From the NCBI RefSeq assembly GCF_002304005.1, contig NZ_MRCQ01000001.1, positions 558,001-622,000 on the forward strand: a stretch of DNA of 64,000 bases, given 5' to 3'. The notes under the pieces were generated by a model that was not told the origin of the DNA, did no database searches, and was given only the letters and a program-made list of their open reading frames with translations. Source of the stretch: Flavobacterium sp. ACN6. Lineage in GTDB: Bacteria > Bacteroidota > Bacteroidia > Flavobacteriales > Flavobacteriaceae. Positions 8,569 through 17,169 of this stretch are shown one piece after another (the stretch's first letter is position 1; every line of letters starts with the position of its first letter). The position numbers and the translations under genes were made by a program.

Positions 8569-8871
8569 ATGGAAAATATAGAAATCTTTAAAGCATTATC
8601 TAATAAGTCCAGATTGCAAATGCTTGAATGGCTGAAAGAACCAGAAATCAACTTTCCTGATCAATTGCAGCATGCTGGATTTGAGCACGGAGTCTGCGTT
8701 GGGCAGATTCAAGCTAAGGCTGGTTTAACGCAATCTACAGTTTCAGAATATCTGTCTATTTTACAACGTGCCGGTTTTATAGAATCGAAACGCGTTGGAC
8801 AATGGACTTACTATAAACGCAACGAAGGTGCCTTTGAAGCACTCAGTAAATTAATTCAATCTAATTTGTAA
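8569..8871 (+). CDS. ArsR-family winged-helix repressor
   Basis: 100 residues, a complete winged helix: helix 1 IFKALSNKSRLQMLEWL, recognition region GLTQSTVSEYLSILQRAGFI, and wing KRVGQWTYYKRN. A single cysteine sits in an extended loop (HGVCVGQI), which could be a thiol or electrophile sensor; the CxC metal motif of classic metal-sensing ArsR proteins is absent. It lies 6 bp before an old-yellow-enzyme gene and its promoter carries a dyad, so it probably represses both genes. The signal may be an electrophile or quinone, judged only from the partner enzyme. Confidence 0.92.
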   Translation: MENIEIFKALSNKSRLQMLEWLKEPEINFPDQLQHAGFEHGVCVGQIQAKAGLTQSTVSEYLSILQRAGFIESKRVGQWTYYKRNEGAFEALSKLIQSNL

Positions 8872-8877
8872 ATTACT

Positions 8878-9984
8878 ATGAGTACAAACAACCTGTTTTC
8901 ACCATTTAACTTAAAAACGTTAAATCTGAAAAACCGAATCGTAATGGCGCCAATGACGCGCGCTTTTTCTCCAAACGGAGTTCCAACTGATGAAGTAGCT
9001 GCTTACTACCAAAAAAGAGCTGAAGGCGAAGTTGGTTTAATATTATCTGAAGGAACTGTTATTGACAGACCTTCATCATCAAATGATGCTAACGTACCGC
9101 ATTTTCACGGAGATCTAGCTTTAAACGGATGGAAAAAAGTTATAGATGAAGTTCACGCTGCCGGCGGACAAATGGGACCACAAATCTGGCACATGGGAAT
9201 TATGGACAACCATCATTCTGGATGGGTGCCGCCTGTTCCTTTTGAAGGTCCGTCTGGTTTAAACCGTCCCGATTTTAGAAATGGAGTTGCTATGTCTGAA
9301 AAAGATATTGAAGATACTATTCTGGCTTTTGGTAAAGCTGCTGCTGATGCTAAAAGATTAGGTTTTGATACCATCGAAATTCACGGTGCACACGGTTATT
9401 TGATAGACCAGTTCTTTAGAGCTGAAACGAATTTACGTGAAGATATTTACGGTGGAAAAACGTTGCCGGAACGTAACCGTTTTGCTATCGAAGTAGTAAA
9501 AGAAATTAGAAAACAAGTGGGAAATGATTTCGCTGTTATTATGCGTTTTTCTCAATTTAAACCTTCTGATTACAATTATAAACTAGCTAAAAATCCGCAG
9601 GAATTAGAAGCTTGGCTAACGCCTCTTGTAGATGCTGGTGTTGATATTATACACGCTTCGCAGCGCAGATTTTGGGAACCAGAATTTGAAGAATCTGATT
9701 TAAACTTTGCAGGATGGGCTAAAAAAGTAACTGGAGTGCCAACAATTACGGTTGGTTCTGTTGGACTTTCTGGAGATTTCTTTGGTGCTTTTGCCGGAGA
9801 AAGTTCACAGCCAACTTCTCTAGAAGAATTAAACAGACGTTTCGACAGAGGCGATTTTGATTTGGTTGCTGTTGGAAGACCTCTTTTATCTGATCCAAAT
9901 TGGGTAGCTAAAATTAAAGCTGGAAAAACAGATCAATTGAAAGGTTTTAGTAAAGAAGCTTTGGGAGAATTAGTTTTAGAATAA
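8878..9984 (+). CDS. Old yellow enzyme family NADH:flavin oxidoreductase
   Basis: 368 residues, a single FMN-binding TIM barrel. Typical elements are LKNRIVMAPMTRAFSPNGVPT at the start, IWHMG, the substrate motif HGAHGYLIDQFF with the Asn-containing segment after it, and the phosphate-binding end DLVAVGRPLLSDPNW. It would reduce alpha,beta-unsaturated carbonyls or nitro compounds with NAD(P)H in the cytoplasm. It is the second gene of the ArsR operon (6-bp gap). The physiological substrate is unknown; the pairing suggests inducible electrophile detoxification. Confidence 0.94.
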   Translation: MSTNNLFSPFNLKTLNLKNRIVMAPMTRAFSPNGVPTDEVAAYYQKRAEGEVGLILSEGTVIDRPSSSNDANVPHFHGDLALNGWKKVIDEVHAAGGQMGPQIWHMGIMDNHHSGWVPPVPFEGPSGLNRPDFRNGVAMSEKDIEDTILAFGKAAADAKRLGFDTIEIHGAHGYLIDQFFRAETNLREDIYGGKTLPERNRFAIEVVKEIRKQVGNDFAVIMRFSQFKPSDYNYKLAKNPQELEAWLTPLVDAGVDIIHASQRRFWEPEFEESDLNFAGWAKKVTGVPTITVGSVGLSGDFFGAFAGESSQPTSLEELNRRFDRGDFDLVAVGRPLLSDPNWVAKIKAGKTDQLKGFSKEALGELVLE

Positions 9985-10008
9985 TAAAATCTATACCCAT
10001 GATATATT

Positions 10009-11175
10009 GTAGATACGCACAGCAGTGCGTCTACACAAAGTATATCGACAAAGAATAAATTAGAATTTAAAAAGGGATGAAACATTATCACAATGTTTCA
10101 TCCCTTTTTTAATCATCAACATCAGATTCAAAAAAATATTTACATCAAATGGCTTAAATTCTAGACGGACATACTGTGTGTTAGATGCACTGCAGTGCGT
10201 CTCTACGATTATCAACGTGTGAAATATTATTGTGTGTTTAATTTTTTGGAGAATAATTTTAAAAACATATAAATAACCCCATCGTATGTAGTAGAGACGC
10301 ACTGCAGTGCATCTACACAAAGTATATCTACAAAGAATAAATTAGAATTTAAAAAGGGATGAAACATTGTGATAATGTTTCATCCCTTTTTTAATCATCA
10401 ACATCAGATTCAAAAAAATATTTACATCAAATGGCTTAAATTCTAGACGGACATACTGTGTGTTAGATGCACTGCAGTGCATCTCTACGATTATCAACGT
10501 GTGAAATATTATTGTGTGTTTAATTTTTTGGAGAATAATTTTAAAAACATATAAATAACCCCATCGTATGTAGTAGAGACGCACTGCAGTGCATCTACAC
10601 AAAGTATATCTACAAAGAATAAATTAGAATTTAAAAAGGGATGAAACATTGTGATAATGTTTCATCCCTTTTTTAATCATCAACATCAGATTCAAAAAAA
10701 TATTTACATCAAATGGCTTAAATTCTAGACGGACATACTGTGTGTTAGATGCACTGCAGTGCATCTCTACGATTATCAACGTGTGAAATATTATTGTGTG
10801 TTTAATTTTTTGGAGAATAAGTTTAAAAAGATATAAATAACCCCATCGTATATCGTAGAGACGCACAGCAGTGCGTCTACACAAATTATATCGACAAAGA
10901 ATAAATTAGAATTTAAAAAGGGATGAAACATTATCACATTGTTTTCATCCCTTTTTTAATCATCAACATCAGATTCAAAAAAATATTTACATCAAATGGC
11001 TTAAATTCTAGACGGACATACTGTGTGTTAGATGCACTGCAGTGCATCTCTACGATTATCAACGTGTTAAATATTATTGTGTGTTTATTTTTTTGGAGGA
11101 TAATTTTTAGAATAAGTTTAAAAAGATATAAATAACCCCATCGTATATCGTAGAGACGCACAGCAGTGCGTCTAC
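10009..11175. repeat. Tandem array of four 282-bp units with palindromes and a terminator-like hairpin
   Basis: REP-like palindromes start at 10009, 10291, 10573, 10855 and 11150, giving periods of 282, 282, 282 and 295. Each unit holds (1) a palindrome like GAGACGCACTGCAGTGCATC, (2) a hairpin AAAGGGATGAAACATT/AATGTTTCATCCCTTT (16-bp stem in unit 1, 10071-10086 and 10092-10107) followed by T's, and (3) an inverted copy of the palindrome (10181-10206 in unit 1). Units 1-3 are nearly identical. Unit 4 has one extra base in its hairpin and a 13-base insertion before the last palindrome. The array fills the gap between the convergent old-yellow-enzyme and acyltransferase genes. Reading frames of 86 codons inside each unit are not accepted as genes. 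Confidence 0.95.
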
Positions 11176-11320
11176 GCAAAGAATATCCACAAAGAATAAT
11201 AGTAGAATTTAAAATGGACAACTATAATTTTTAGAATGTTTCATCATAAAAATCCATTTTATTATAATGATTATGAATGTCTATATTTCTAAATTTTAAT
11301 TTCAATATCAAATTATAAAA

Positions 11321-11356
11321 ATAAAGGGATGAAACAATAACGTTTCATCCCTTTAT
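11321..11356 (-). terminator. Terminator-like hairpin related to the array hairpin
   Basis: A 15-bp stem (AAAGGGATGAAAC core, loop AATAAC) lies downstream of the acyltransferase gene. Its stem shares AAAGGGATGAAAC with the hairpin repeated inside the 282-bp units, so the array hairpin may be derived from this terminator or the reverse. Confidence 0.75.
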
Positions 11357-11401
11357 TGAATATCTATAACTAACAAAATTAAGAGATTCAATATTTTTAT
11401 T

Positions 11402-11479
11402 TGAGGTTCAAAGTTGCAAAGGTTCATAGTGACAAAGTCTTTTCCTTTGAACCTATGCCACTCTGAACCTTTGAACCTC
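11402..11479. repeat. GGTTCAAAG / CTTTGAACC inverted word repeat
   Basis: Left words GAGGTTCAAAG and AAAGGTTCA face right words TGAACCTTTGAACCTC, forming a long imperfect hairpin that ends on the acyltransferase stop codon. A close relative occupies the argF-argB gap at 55742-55824. Confidence 0.75.
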
Positions 11480-12606
11480 TAAAGAGAAACTTTTCTTTTT
11501 TGGAATTTATTCTGCAGCCAATTTCGAACTGGTTCGTCATATAATTTTAAACATACGAATGCCATAATAATGCTGGCGATTAAAACGCCGATTCCTTCCA
11601 TATATCCGTCTTTCATCGAAACTTTATTATCGACTACCCAAGCTGTAAACCAATAAATTAACGGATAATGTGTAATGTATATTGGATATGAAATATCTCC
11701 CAAAAGTTTACATATTTTAATTGAAAATTCATTTTTAATTTCTCCGCCTGCGCCAATAGCAACGATAATTGGAAAAACTAAAATAATACAGAAAGATTCA
11801 TACAAACCATTGATCCAAAGATTGTTTTCATCTCCAAATCTCGGTAACGTCAATACAATTGTGATTAAGATACTGCAAATCCAAAAAGCATTTTTTACGT
11901 GTAGCAGCTTTCCTAAACGACTCAATAAAACACCAGCAAAAAACGGGAATAATAAACGAGTAAACCCAACATTCATTTGTTCCCAATTCAACGACCATCC
12001 GCCGATTACATCACCTTTTGGTCCAAAAACAGTATAATTAATTAACAGTCCGGCAAATATCAATACAAAAACTGACAGGACTTTATTCGAAAATTTACGA
12101 AAGATTAAGGCGTACAGGATATTGGCAATATATTCGAAAAAAAGTGACCAAGCCGGACCATTTAAAGGGTGCATTTCTCCCCATCCTCTAATTTCTAGAG
12201 AAGGCGGAATTGGTAATAATGTAAAGCCGATTATCATGGTTAAAATAACTTTCCAAACGGCCATATCTCCAATCATTGGAAACAATATATCAGATGCTTG
12301 GAAATAATAGAAAATGGCGCCAATGACCATTCCAATAATTACCATTGGCTGCAGCCGAATTAATCTGCGTTTGTAAAATTCCCATTGTGTCATTTTTCCC
12401 CAGCGGTCGTCATAAGCATACGCTACAACAAATCCAGATAAGAGGAAAAAGAAATCAACTGCTAAGTAGCCGTGATTGATAATTTGTACAAAACGGTTTC
12501 CTCCAGCAAAAGCTTCAAAAATATGAAAAGCTACTACCAGAATAGCTGCAACACCACGCAGACCGTCTAGAATTTCGTAATGCTTTTTTGGTTTAATATC
12601 ATTCAT
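11479..12606 (-). CDS. Acyltransferase 3 family membrane protein
   Basis: 375 residues with about ten hydrophobic segments. The N-terminus has the family signature YEILDGLRGVAAILVVAFHIFE, with the conserved Arg and His, then the LSGFVVAYAY segment. Members (OafA/YrhL type) move acetyl or other acyl groups onto sugars of surface polysaccharides in the inner membrane. Its neighbours are an array of repeats downstream and a GH3 gene upstream. The acceptor glycan cannot be predicted. Confidence 0.92.
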   Translation of the reverse strand: MNDIKPKKHYEILDGLRGVAAILVVAFHIFEAFAGGNRFVQIINHGYLAVDFFFLLSGFVVAYAYDDRWGKMTQWEFYKRRLIRLQPMVIIGMVIGAIFYYFQASDILFPMIGDMAVWKVILTMIIGFTLLPIPPSLEIRGWGEMHPLNGPAWSLFFEYIANILYALIFRKFSNKVLSVFVLIFAGLLINYTVFGPKGDVIGGWSLNWEQMNVGFTRLLFPFFAGVLLSRLGKLLHVKNAFWICSILITIVLTLPRFGDENNLWINGLYESFCIILVFPIIVAIGAGGEIKNEFSIKICKLLGDISYPIYITHYPLIYWFTAWVVDNKVSMKDGYMEGIGVLIASIIMAFVCLKLYDEPVRNWLQNKFQKRKVSL

Positions 12607-12672
12607 AATAATGGTTAATTATTAATGGTTAATGGTTAATTTTATAATTGATAATTAACAAATATCAATCAT

Positions 12673-12762
12673 TTATAAGTGGTTTCTAAGCCATTCTGCT
12701 TTTGGTTGATCTGGCAAGTATTTGATGGAGAAGTTTTCGAATTTGGCTTCAATTTTTTCTAC
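12673..12762 (-). pseudogene. Possible 29-codon C-terminal remnant of a lost gene
   Basis: On the minus strand an open stretch reads VEKIEAKFENFSIKYLPD then QPKAEWLRNHL and stop. The composition is protein-like and unlike the surrounding AT-rich spacer, but it has no start and is preceded by stop codons. It could be the tail of a deleted gene between the GH3 and acyltransferase genes. The strand pattern FENFSIKYL resembles the last strand of lectin-like domains attached to glycosidases, but this is a weak hint. Confidence 0.35.
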
Positions 12763-12797
12763 TTATAGAGATCATATAACTAATATGCCACAAAAGC

Positions 12798-12827
12798 AAA
12801 GCTGCAAATTTTTACACTTGCAGCTTT
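12798..12827 (-). terminator. Hairpin downstream of the GH3 gene
   Basis: AAAGCTGCAA and TTGCAGCTTT form a perfect 10-bp stem with a 10-base loop, located 32 bases after the GH3 stop codon. Confidence 0.6.
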
Positions 12828-12859
12828 ACAAACCAACCAATTTTTAGAAATAAAAAAAC

Positions 12860-15076
12860 TTATTTAAGTGAGAAATTCACTTTAGACTTTATGTCAGTTG
12901 ATGATGCTCCAATGATTGCTTCAAAATCACCAGATTCAGCAACCCAGTCATGTTTTTTATCATCGAAGAAACTTAAAGCTGTTTTATCAATTGTAAAAGT
13001 TACTGTTTTTTCTTCTCCCGCTTTAAGCGAAACTTTTTCAAAACCTTTTAACTCTTTAATAGGACGCACTAAAGAAGATTTAACATCTGTAATGTACAAT
13101 TGCACCACTTCTGCTCCTTCTCTGCTTCCCGTATTTTTTACATTAACCGAGAATGTAATTTGATCTCCAGCATTAATTTGTTTTTTATCTGATGTTACTT
13201 TTCCGTAAGCAAAAGTTGTGTAGCTTAATCCATGTCCAAAAGAAAATAATGGTTTAACTTTCTGTTTGTCAGTCCAACGGTATCCAACAAAAATTCCTTC
13301 GTTGTATTTTACTTCATCTCCGCCAGGAAATTCTCCTAAAGCGTGAGCTCCATTATCTGCTAATTTTACTGGGAAAGTAAACGATAATTTTCCAGACGGA
13401 TTCACATCTCCAACTAAAACATTTGCCAAAGCATTTCCAGCCTCAGTTCCTAAAAACCATCCTTGTACAACTCCCGGAACTTCTTTAATCCAAGGCATTG
13501 CCACAGCATTTCCAGAGATATTTACGAAAACAATGTTTTTATTTACTTTCGCTAATTCGCTGATTAATTTATCTTGACCATAAGGTAATCCTAATTGTTT
13601 ACGATCGTGTCCTTCGTCATCTTGGTTTTCACTTTTATTTAAACCTCCGATAAAAAGAACAATATCAGCATCTTTAGCAATTTTTAAAGCCTCAGCAGTT
13701 AACTCTGCCTGCGGGCGCTTTTCTTCTAGACTAACTTTAGCTATAACTCCATTATAATTGCTTGTCGGATCTCCAACATAACCTCTAGCATAAACAATTT
13801 CAGCTTGGTTTCCGATTCTTTTCTTTAAACCTTCAAGCGGTGTAATTTCGTATCTTGCTTTAAGTGAAGAACTTCCTCCCCCCACAGTCATCATTTTGAT
13901 CGCATTTTCTCCAATTACAGCAATCTTTTTTGTTTTAGAAAGATTGATTGGCAGAATGTTATTTGTGTTTTGTAATAATACAATTCCTTCTTCAGCAATT
14001 TTACGACCAGCTAAAGCATGTTCTTCTGTTCCAAAAGATCCAAAAGGACGATTTCTATCCATTGTAGTTAAGAAAGACAAACGAAGGATACGACGTACTT
14101 TTTCGTCTAATTCTTTTGTTCCAATTTCTCCTTTTCTGATCATTTCAGAATATGGTTTTGCTAAATAGTAGTTATCATAAGCATTGCTTGTTCCCCAAGA
14201 AAGTCCGTTTGTCCAAGAACCAAATTCCATATCTAAACCATTGTGGATTGCTTGTTTGGTATCGTTAACTCCACCCCAATCTGAAACTACAACTCCTTTG
14301 AAACCCCATTCTCCACGAAGAATATCATTTAACAAATATTCATTATGGCAGCATTGCTGTCCTTTGTATTTGTTGTAAGATCCCATAATGGACCAAACGT
14401 CTCCTTCTTGAACCGCGGCTTTAAAAGCTGGAAGATAAATTTCGTATAATGCACGGTCGTCAACAATTACGTTAACCGAATTACGATTGGTTTCTTGATT
14501 GTTTAAAGCGAAATGTTTTACGCAGGCAGCAACTCCATTCGATTGCACTCCTTTAATATAAGGAACAACCATTTTAGAAGCTAAAAACGGATCTTCTCCC
14601 ATATATTCGAAGTTACGACCGTTTAATGGACTTCTGTAGATGTTTACACCTGGACCTAATAATACGTTTTTGTTACGGAAACGTGCTTCTTCTCCAATAG
14701 ATTTACCATATAAAGATGCCAATTCTTTGTTCCATGTTGATGAAAGTGCCGTAAGGGCCGGGAAAGCAATACAAGAATCGTTTGTCCATCCTGCCTGATC
14801 CCATTCGTCCCATTTTACTTCTGTACGAATCCCGTGTGGTCCATCTGTCATCCAGTTTTCTGGAATTCCAAGACGTTGTACACCTGGAGAACTAAATTTA
14901 GACTGCGCATGAATCATGGCAATTTTCTCTTCAGTTGTCATTCTTTTAAGTGCATCTTCTACACGCTCATTAATTGGCTTTTTATCATCAAGATAAACGG
15001 GCACTTTGTTTTGGGCATTCGCACCCAAAGTACTTAGTAAAAGTAAAACAACAATTGTTTTAACGTTTTTAAACAT
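12860..15076 (-). CDS. Secreted glycoside hydrolase family 3 (beta-glucosidase-like)
   Basis: 738 residues with a signal peptide (hydrophobic 8-18, cleavage after ANA near 21). Domains in order: GH3 TIM barrel (about 30-340), the alpha/beta sandwich GH3-C (about 365-590), and a fibronectin-III-like domain (about 640-725). KHF (187-189) and the nucleophile Asp266 in VVVSDWGG are present, and the GGGSSS turn is intact. It would hydrolyse beta-glucosides or xylosides in the periplasm or at the surface. It is 208 bp downstream of the DUF6377 regulator on the same strand, so that protein is a candidate controller. Confidence 0.94.
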   Translation of the reverse strand: MFKNVKTIVVLLLLSTLGANAQNKVPVYLDDKKPINERVEDALKRMTTEEKIAMIHAQSKFSSPGVQRLGIPENWMTDGPHGIRTEVKWDEWDQAGWTNDSCIAFPALTALSSTWNKELASLYGKSIGEEARFRNKNVLLGPGVNIYRSPLNGRNFEYMGEDPFLASKMVVPYIKGVQSNGVAACVKHFALNNQETNRNSVNVIVDDRALYEIYLPAFKAAVQEGDVWSIMGSYNKYKGQQCCHNEYLLNDILRGEWGFKGVVVSDWGGVNDTKQAIHNGLDMEFGSWTNGLSWGTSNAYDNYYLAKPYSEMIRKGEIGTKELDEKVRRILRLSFLTTMDRNRPFGSFGTEEHALAGRKIAEEGIVLLQNTNNILPINLSKTKKIAVIGENAIKMMTVGGGSSSLKARYEITPLEGLKKRIGNQAEIVYARGYVGDPTSNYNGVIAKVSLEEKRPQAELTAEALKIAKDADIVLFIGGLNKSENQDDEGHDRKQLGLPYGQDKLISELAKVNKNIVFVNISGNAVAMPWIKEVPGVVQGWFLGTEAGNALANVLVGDVNPSGKLSFTFPVKLADNGAHALGEFPGGDEVKYNEGIFVGYRWTDKQKVKPLFSFGHGLSYTTFAYGKVTSDKKQINAGDQITFSVNVKNTGSREGAEVVQLYITDVKSSLVRPIKELKGFEKVSLKAGEEKTVTFTIDKTALSFFDDKKHDWVAESGDFEAIIGASSTDIKSKVNFSLK

Positions 15077-15284
15077 AACAGTATTTATTAAAGCATTAGG
15101 TTTATAATATAAAAGTACGTTTTCGTAAAAAATACTTTTCTATCATATTGTAAAACTAAAACGTTATAGTACATGTTACATTTTTAGACACAAAAAAGTA
15201 GTGAATTAAAAATTCAAATAATTGATTTACAATAATTTAATAAAAAATATACACTAAAAAAAGTAGTAGTTTTAAAATAAATAT

Positions 15285-16931
15285 TTACACTTTCAATGAT
15301 ATTGAACCGATTTTCATAACCATTTCTTCGAAATCATTTCGCGAAACCGCAGCTTTATTACGAGCTCGGGTTCTGTAGTTATAAATAGTACTTAAGGAGT
15401 AACGAAGAAATGCCGCGATTTTGACACTATCTGTAATTCCGAGTCTGATCAATGCAAAAATTCGAAGTTCGGTATTTAATAATTCGTTTTGTTTAAGGAC
15501 AATCTGCTCTTCTGGAATTAAAAGCGCATTGAAATCTTTTACGAATGTTGGATATAAGTTAAGAAAGATAATATCAAAATTCTTGTATAATTCTTCTAAC
15601 TCGTTATCAACTAGAGTGGTTGATTTTAAGATTTTGTAAATTTCATCAAACTGTTTTGCGGCAGCTTTTTTGTTTAGAATAATACGGTAATTTTCTAATT
15701 TGTTGATATAAGTAGAACAAAGATTGAAAAAATGAGCAATATATTCTTCTTTAACTAAATTAGATTCAGACAATTGCAGGTTACTTTCTTGCAACTGACT
15801 GTTTTTTTCGGTGATATCTTTGTTTAATTCGGCTAATTTTTGACTGGTTTCATATAGTTCTGTTCGAATTCTGGAAACCTTTTTCATTTGTTTATAAACG
15901 TAAACAATGGCAACCAATAAAAATAAAGAGAGCAGACTTATACAAAGTAAATAGATTTGTAAGTCGCTTTTTCGCTGTGCTTCGCGTTCAAGATAGACCG
16001 TATTGATAATGGAATAAACTTCTGACATTAATAATGTCCTAAACTGAACATTACAATAAAGTGCATCTTCAATTGCCGATTGTGTCAATTTGTACGCCAT
16101 ATCGACATCGCCGATTTCATAAAAAACCAATGCTAATTCTTGCAGTGAGGCATTGTCTTTATTGGCATTTTTAATATCGGAAGTTGCAGAAAGTGCGTAG
16201 TATTTTTTTCTTGATTCTAATTGATGCGTGGCTTCTGAAATTTTGCCCAGCAAATAAGTAACCATTGCATACTGCGGATTTTCTTCTTTTATATTGTTCA
16301 ATAAAGTCAATAATTCCTTTTTGGATTTTTCATATTTTTTATGAATGAAAATTTCCTGCTGAATTCTATTAATTTGATATTCTAATGTGTTCGGTTTTAG
16401 AACACTTAATAGCGAATCTCGATATTTTCCAATTTGTTTTCGATATTCTGGACTATAACTATTGGCAGCATAATGTTCGAAAAATTCACGATATGAAATG
16501 TAGTAATTGGGAAGTAAAGAAACTGCCAATTTGTTCTTATTTATACTTTTTAAAATAGCTTCAGATTCGCGGTATTTGCCAGAAGAAGAATAAAGCGTTA
16601 CCAATTGCAGCTGTGCTAAATTAAAAAGCTCTTTGCTTTCAAGCTGTTCAGCTATTTTTAAATTCTTTTTTACATATTGAATAGCCGAATCTGAGTTTAA
16701 CTTTTGATACTCCAGATATAATGCTTTGTTGTAATTATATTCTTGTTCGGGTGTCAGATTATCTGATTTTATTTTCTTGAAGTTCAGGATTCTCTCTTCT
16801 TTAATTTTTACATAATGCTGTTTATTTTTAATAGCATCATTTAGTTCTTTTAAAATAGCATCAGTATTATCCAATGCAAAAACTGGAAGATTGATTATAG
16901 CAATTAAGAAAAATAAAAAATATCTTTTCAA
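15285..16931 (-). CDS. DUF6377-type membrane regulator with C-terminal helix-turn-helix
   Basis: 548 residues. A signal-anchor or signal peptide (4-19) is followed by a helical TPR-like periplasmic region (about 25-320), one transmembrane segment (about 326-346, LLCISLLSLFLLVAIVYVY), a coiled coil (about 350-395, repeated LQESNLQLSESNL), and a C-terminal LuxR-like helix-turn-helix (LGITDSVKIAAFLRYSLSTIYNYRTRARNKA). This matches the DUF6377 architecture: a one-component sensor that reads the periplasm and binds DNA inside. It sits directly upstream of the GH3 gene and may control it. The signal is unknown; a glycan breakdown product is a reasonable guess. Confidence 0.85.
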   Translation of the reverse strand: MKRYFLFFLIAIINLPVFALDNTDAILKELNDAIKNKQHYVKIKEERILNFKKIKSDNLTPEQEYNYNKALYLEYQKLNSDSAIQYVKKNLKIAEQLESKELFNLAQLQLVTLYSSSGKYRESEAILKSINKNKLAVSLLPNYYISYREFFEHYAANSYSPEYRKQIGKYRDSLLSVLKPNTLEYQINRIQQEIFIHKKYEKSKKELLTLLNNIKEENPQYAMVTYLLGKISEATHQLESRKKYYALSATSDIKNANKDNASLQELALVFYEIGDVDMAYKLTQSAIEDALYCNVQFRTLLMSEVYSIINTVYLEREAQRKSDLQIYLLCISLLSLFLLVAIVYVYKQMKKVSRIRTELYETSQKLAELNKDITEKNSQLQESNLQLSESNLVKEEYIAHFFNLCSTYINKLENYRIILNKKAAAKQFDEIYKILKSTTLVDNELEELYKNFDIIFLNLYPTFVKDFNALLIPEEQIVLKQNELLNTELRIFALIRLGITDSVKIAAFLRYSLSTIYNYRTRARNKAAVSRNDFEEMVMKIGSISLKV

Positions 16932-17118
16932 GTCGAGTCAGTATAAAGGGAATTACAAATATAACAAAGTGAAAATAGAAAAAGTGATTTATTTAGCTGG
17001 GGAAAAAATGTACTTAAAAGAGGGTGTTTTCTTATATTTGATATAAAATAAAAAATCGCATATATCAATTATGCATAAATAATTTTATTCCATTTTCCTT
17101 ATTTGTGCAAAAATAAAA

Positions 17119-17149
17119 GCTTTGCCAAGGTTTAAAACTTTGACAAAGC
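17119..17149 (-). terminator. Terminator of the acyl-CoA dehydrogenase gene
   Basis: GCTTTGCCAAGGTTT pairs with AAACTTTGACAAAGC (two G-U type mismatches), followed on the minus strand by a T-rich run. It is 21 bases past the stop codon. Confidence 0.7.
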
Positions 17150-17169
17150 CAGACTTATTTTTTTTAATA

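Noticed and set aside
10009..11175. CRISPR array
   Set aside because: The repeat unit is 282 bp without unique spacers of fixed size, and no cas gene is present.
10060..11221. Repeated 86-95-codon reading frames in the 282-bp units as a family of small proteins
   Set aside because: They run through palindromes and hairpins, have no convincing start signals, and are alike only because the DNA units are copies. Differences between units change the loop as an inversion, not in a codon-wise manner.
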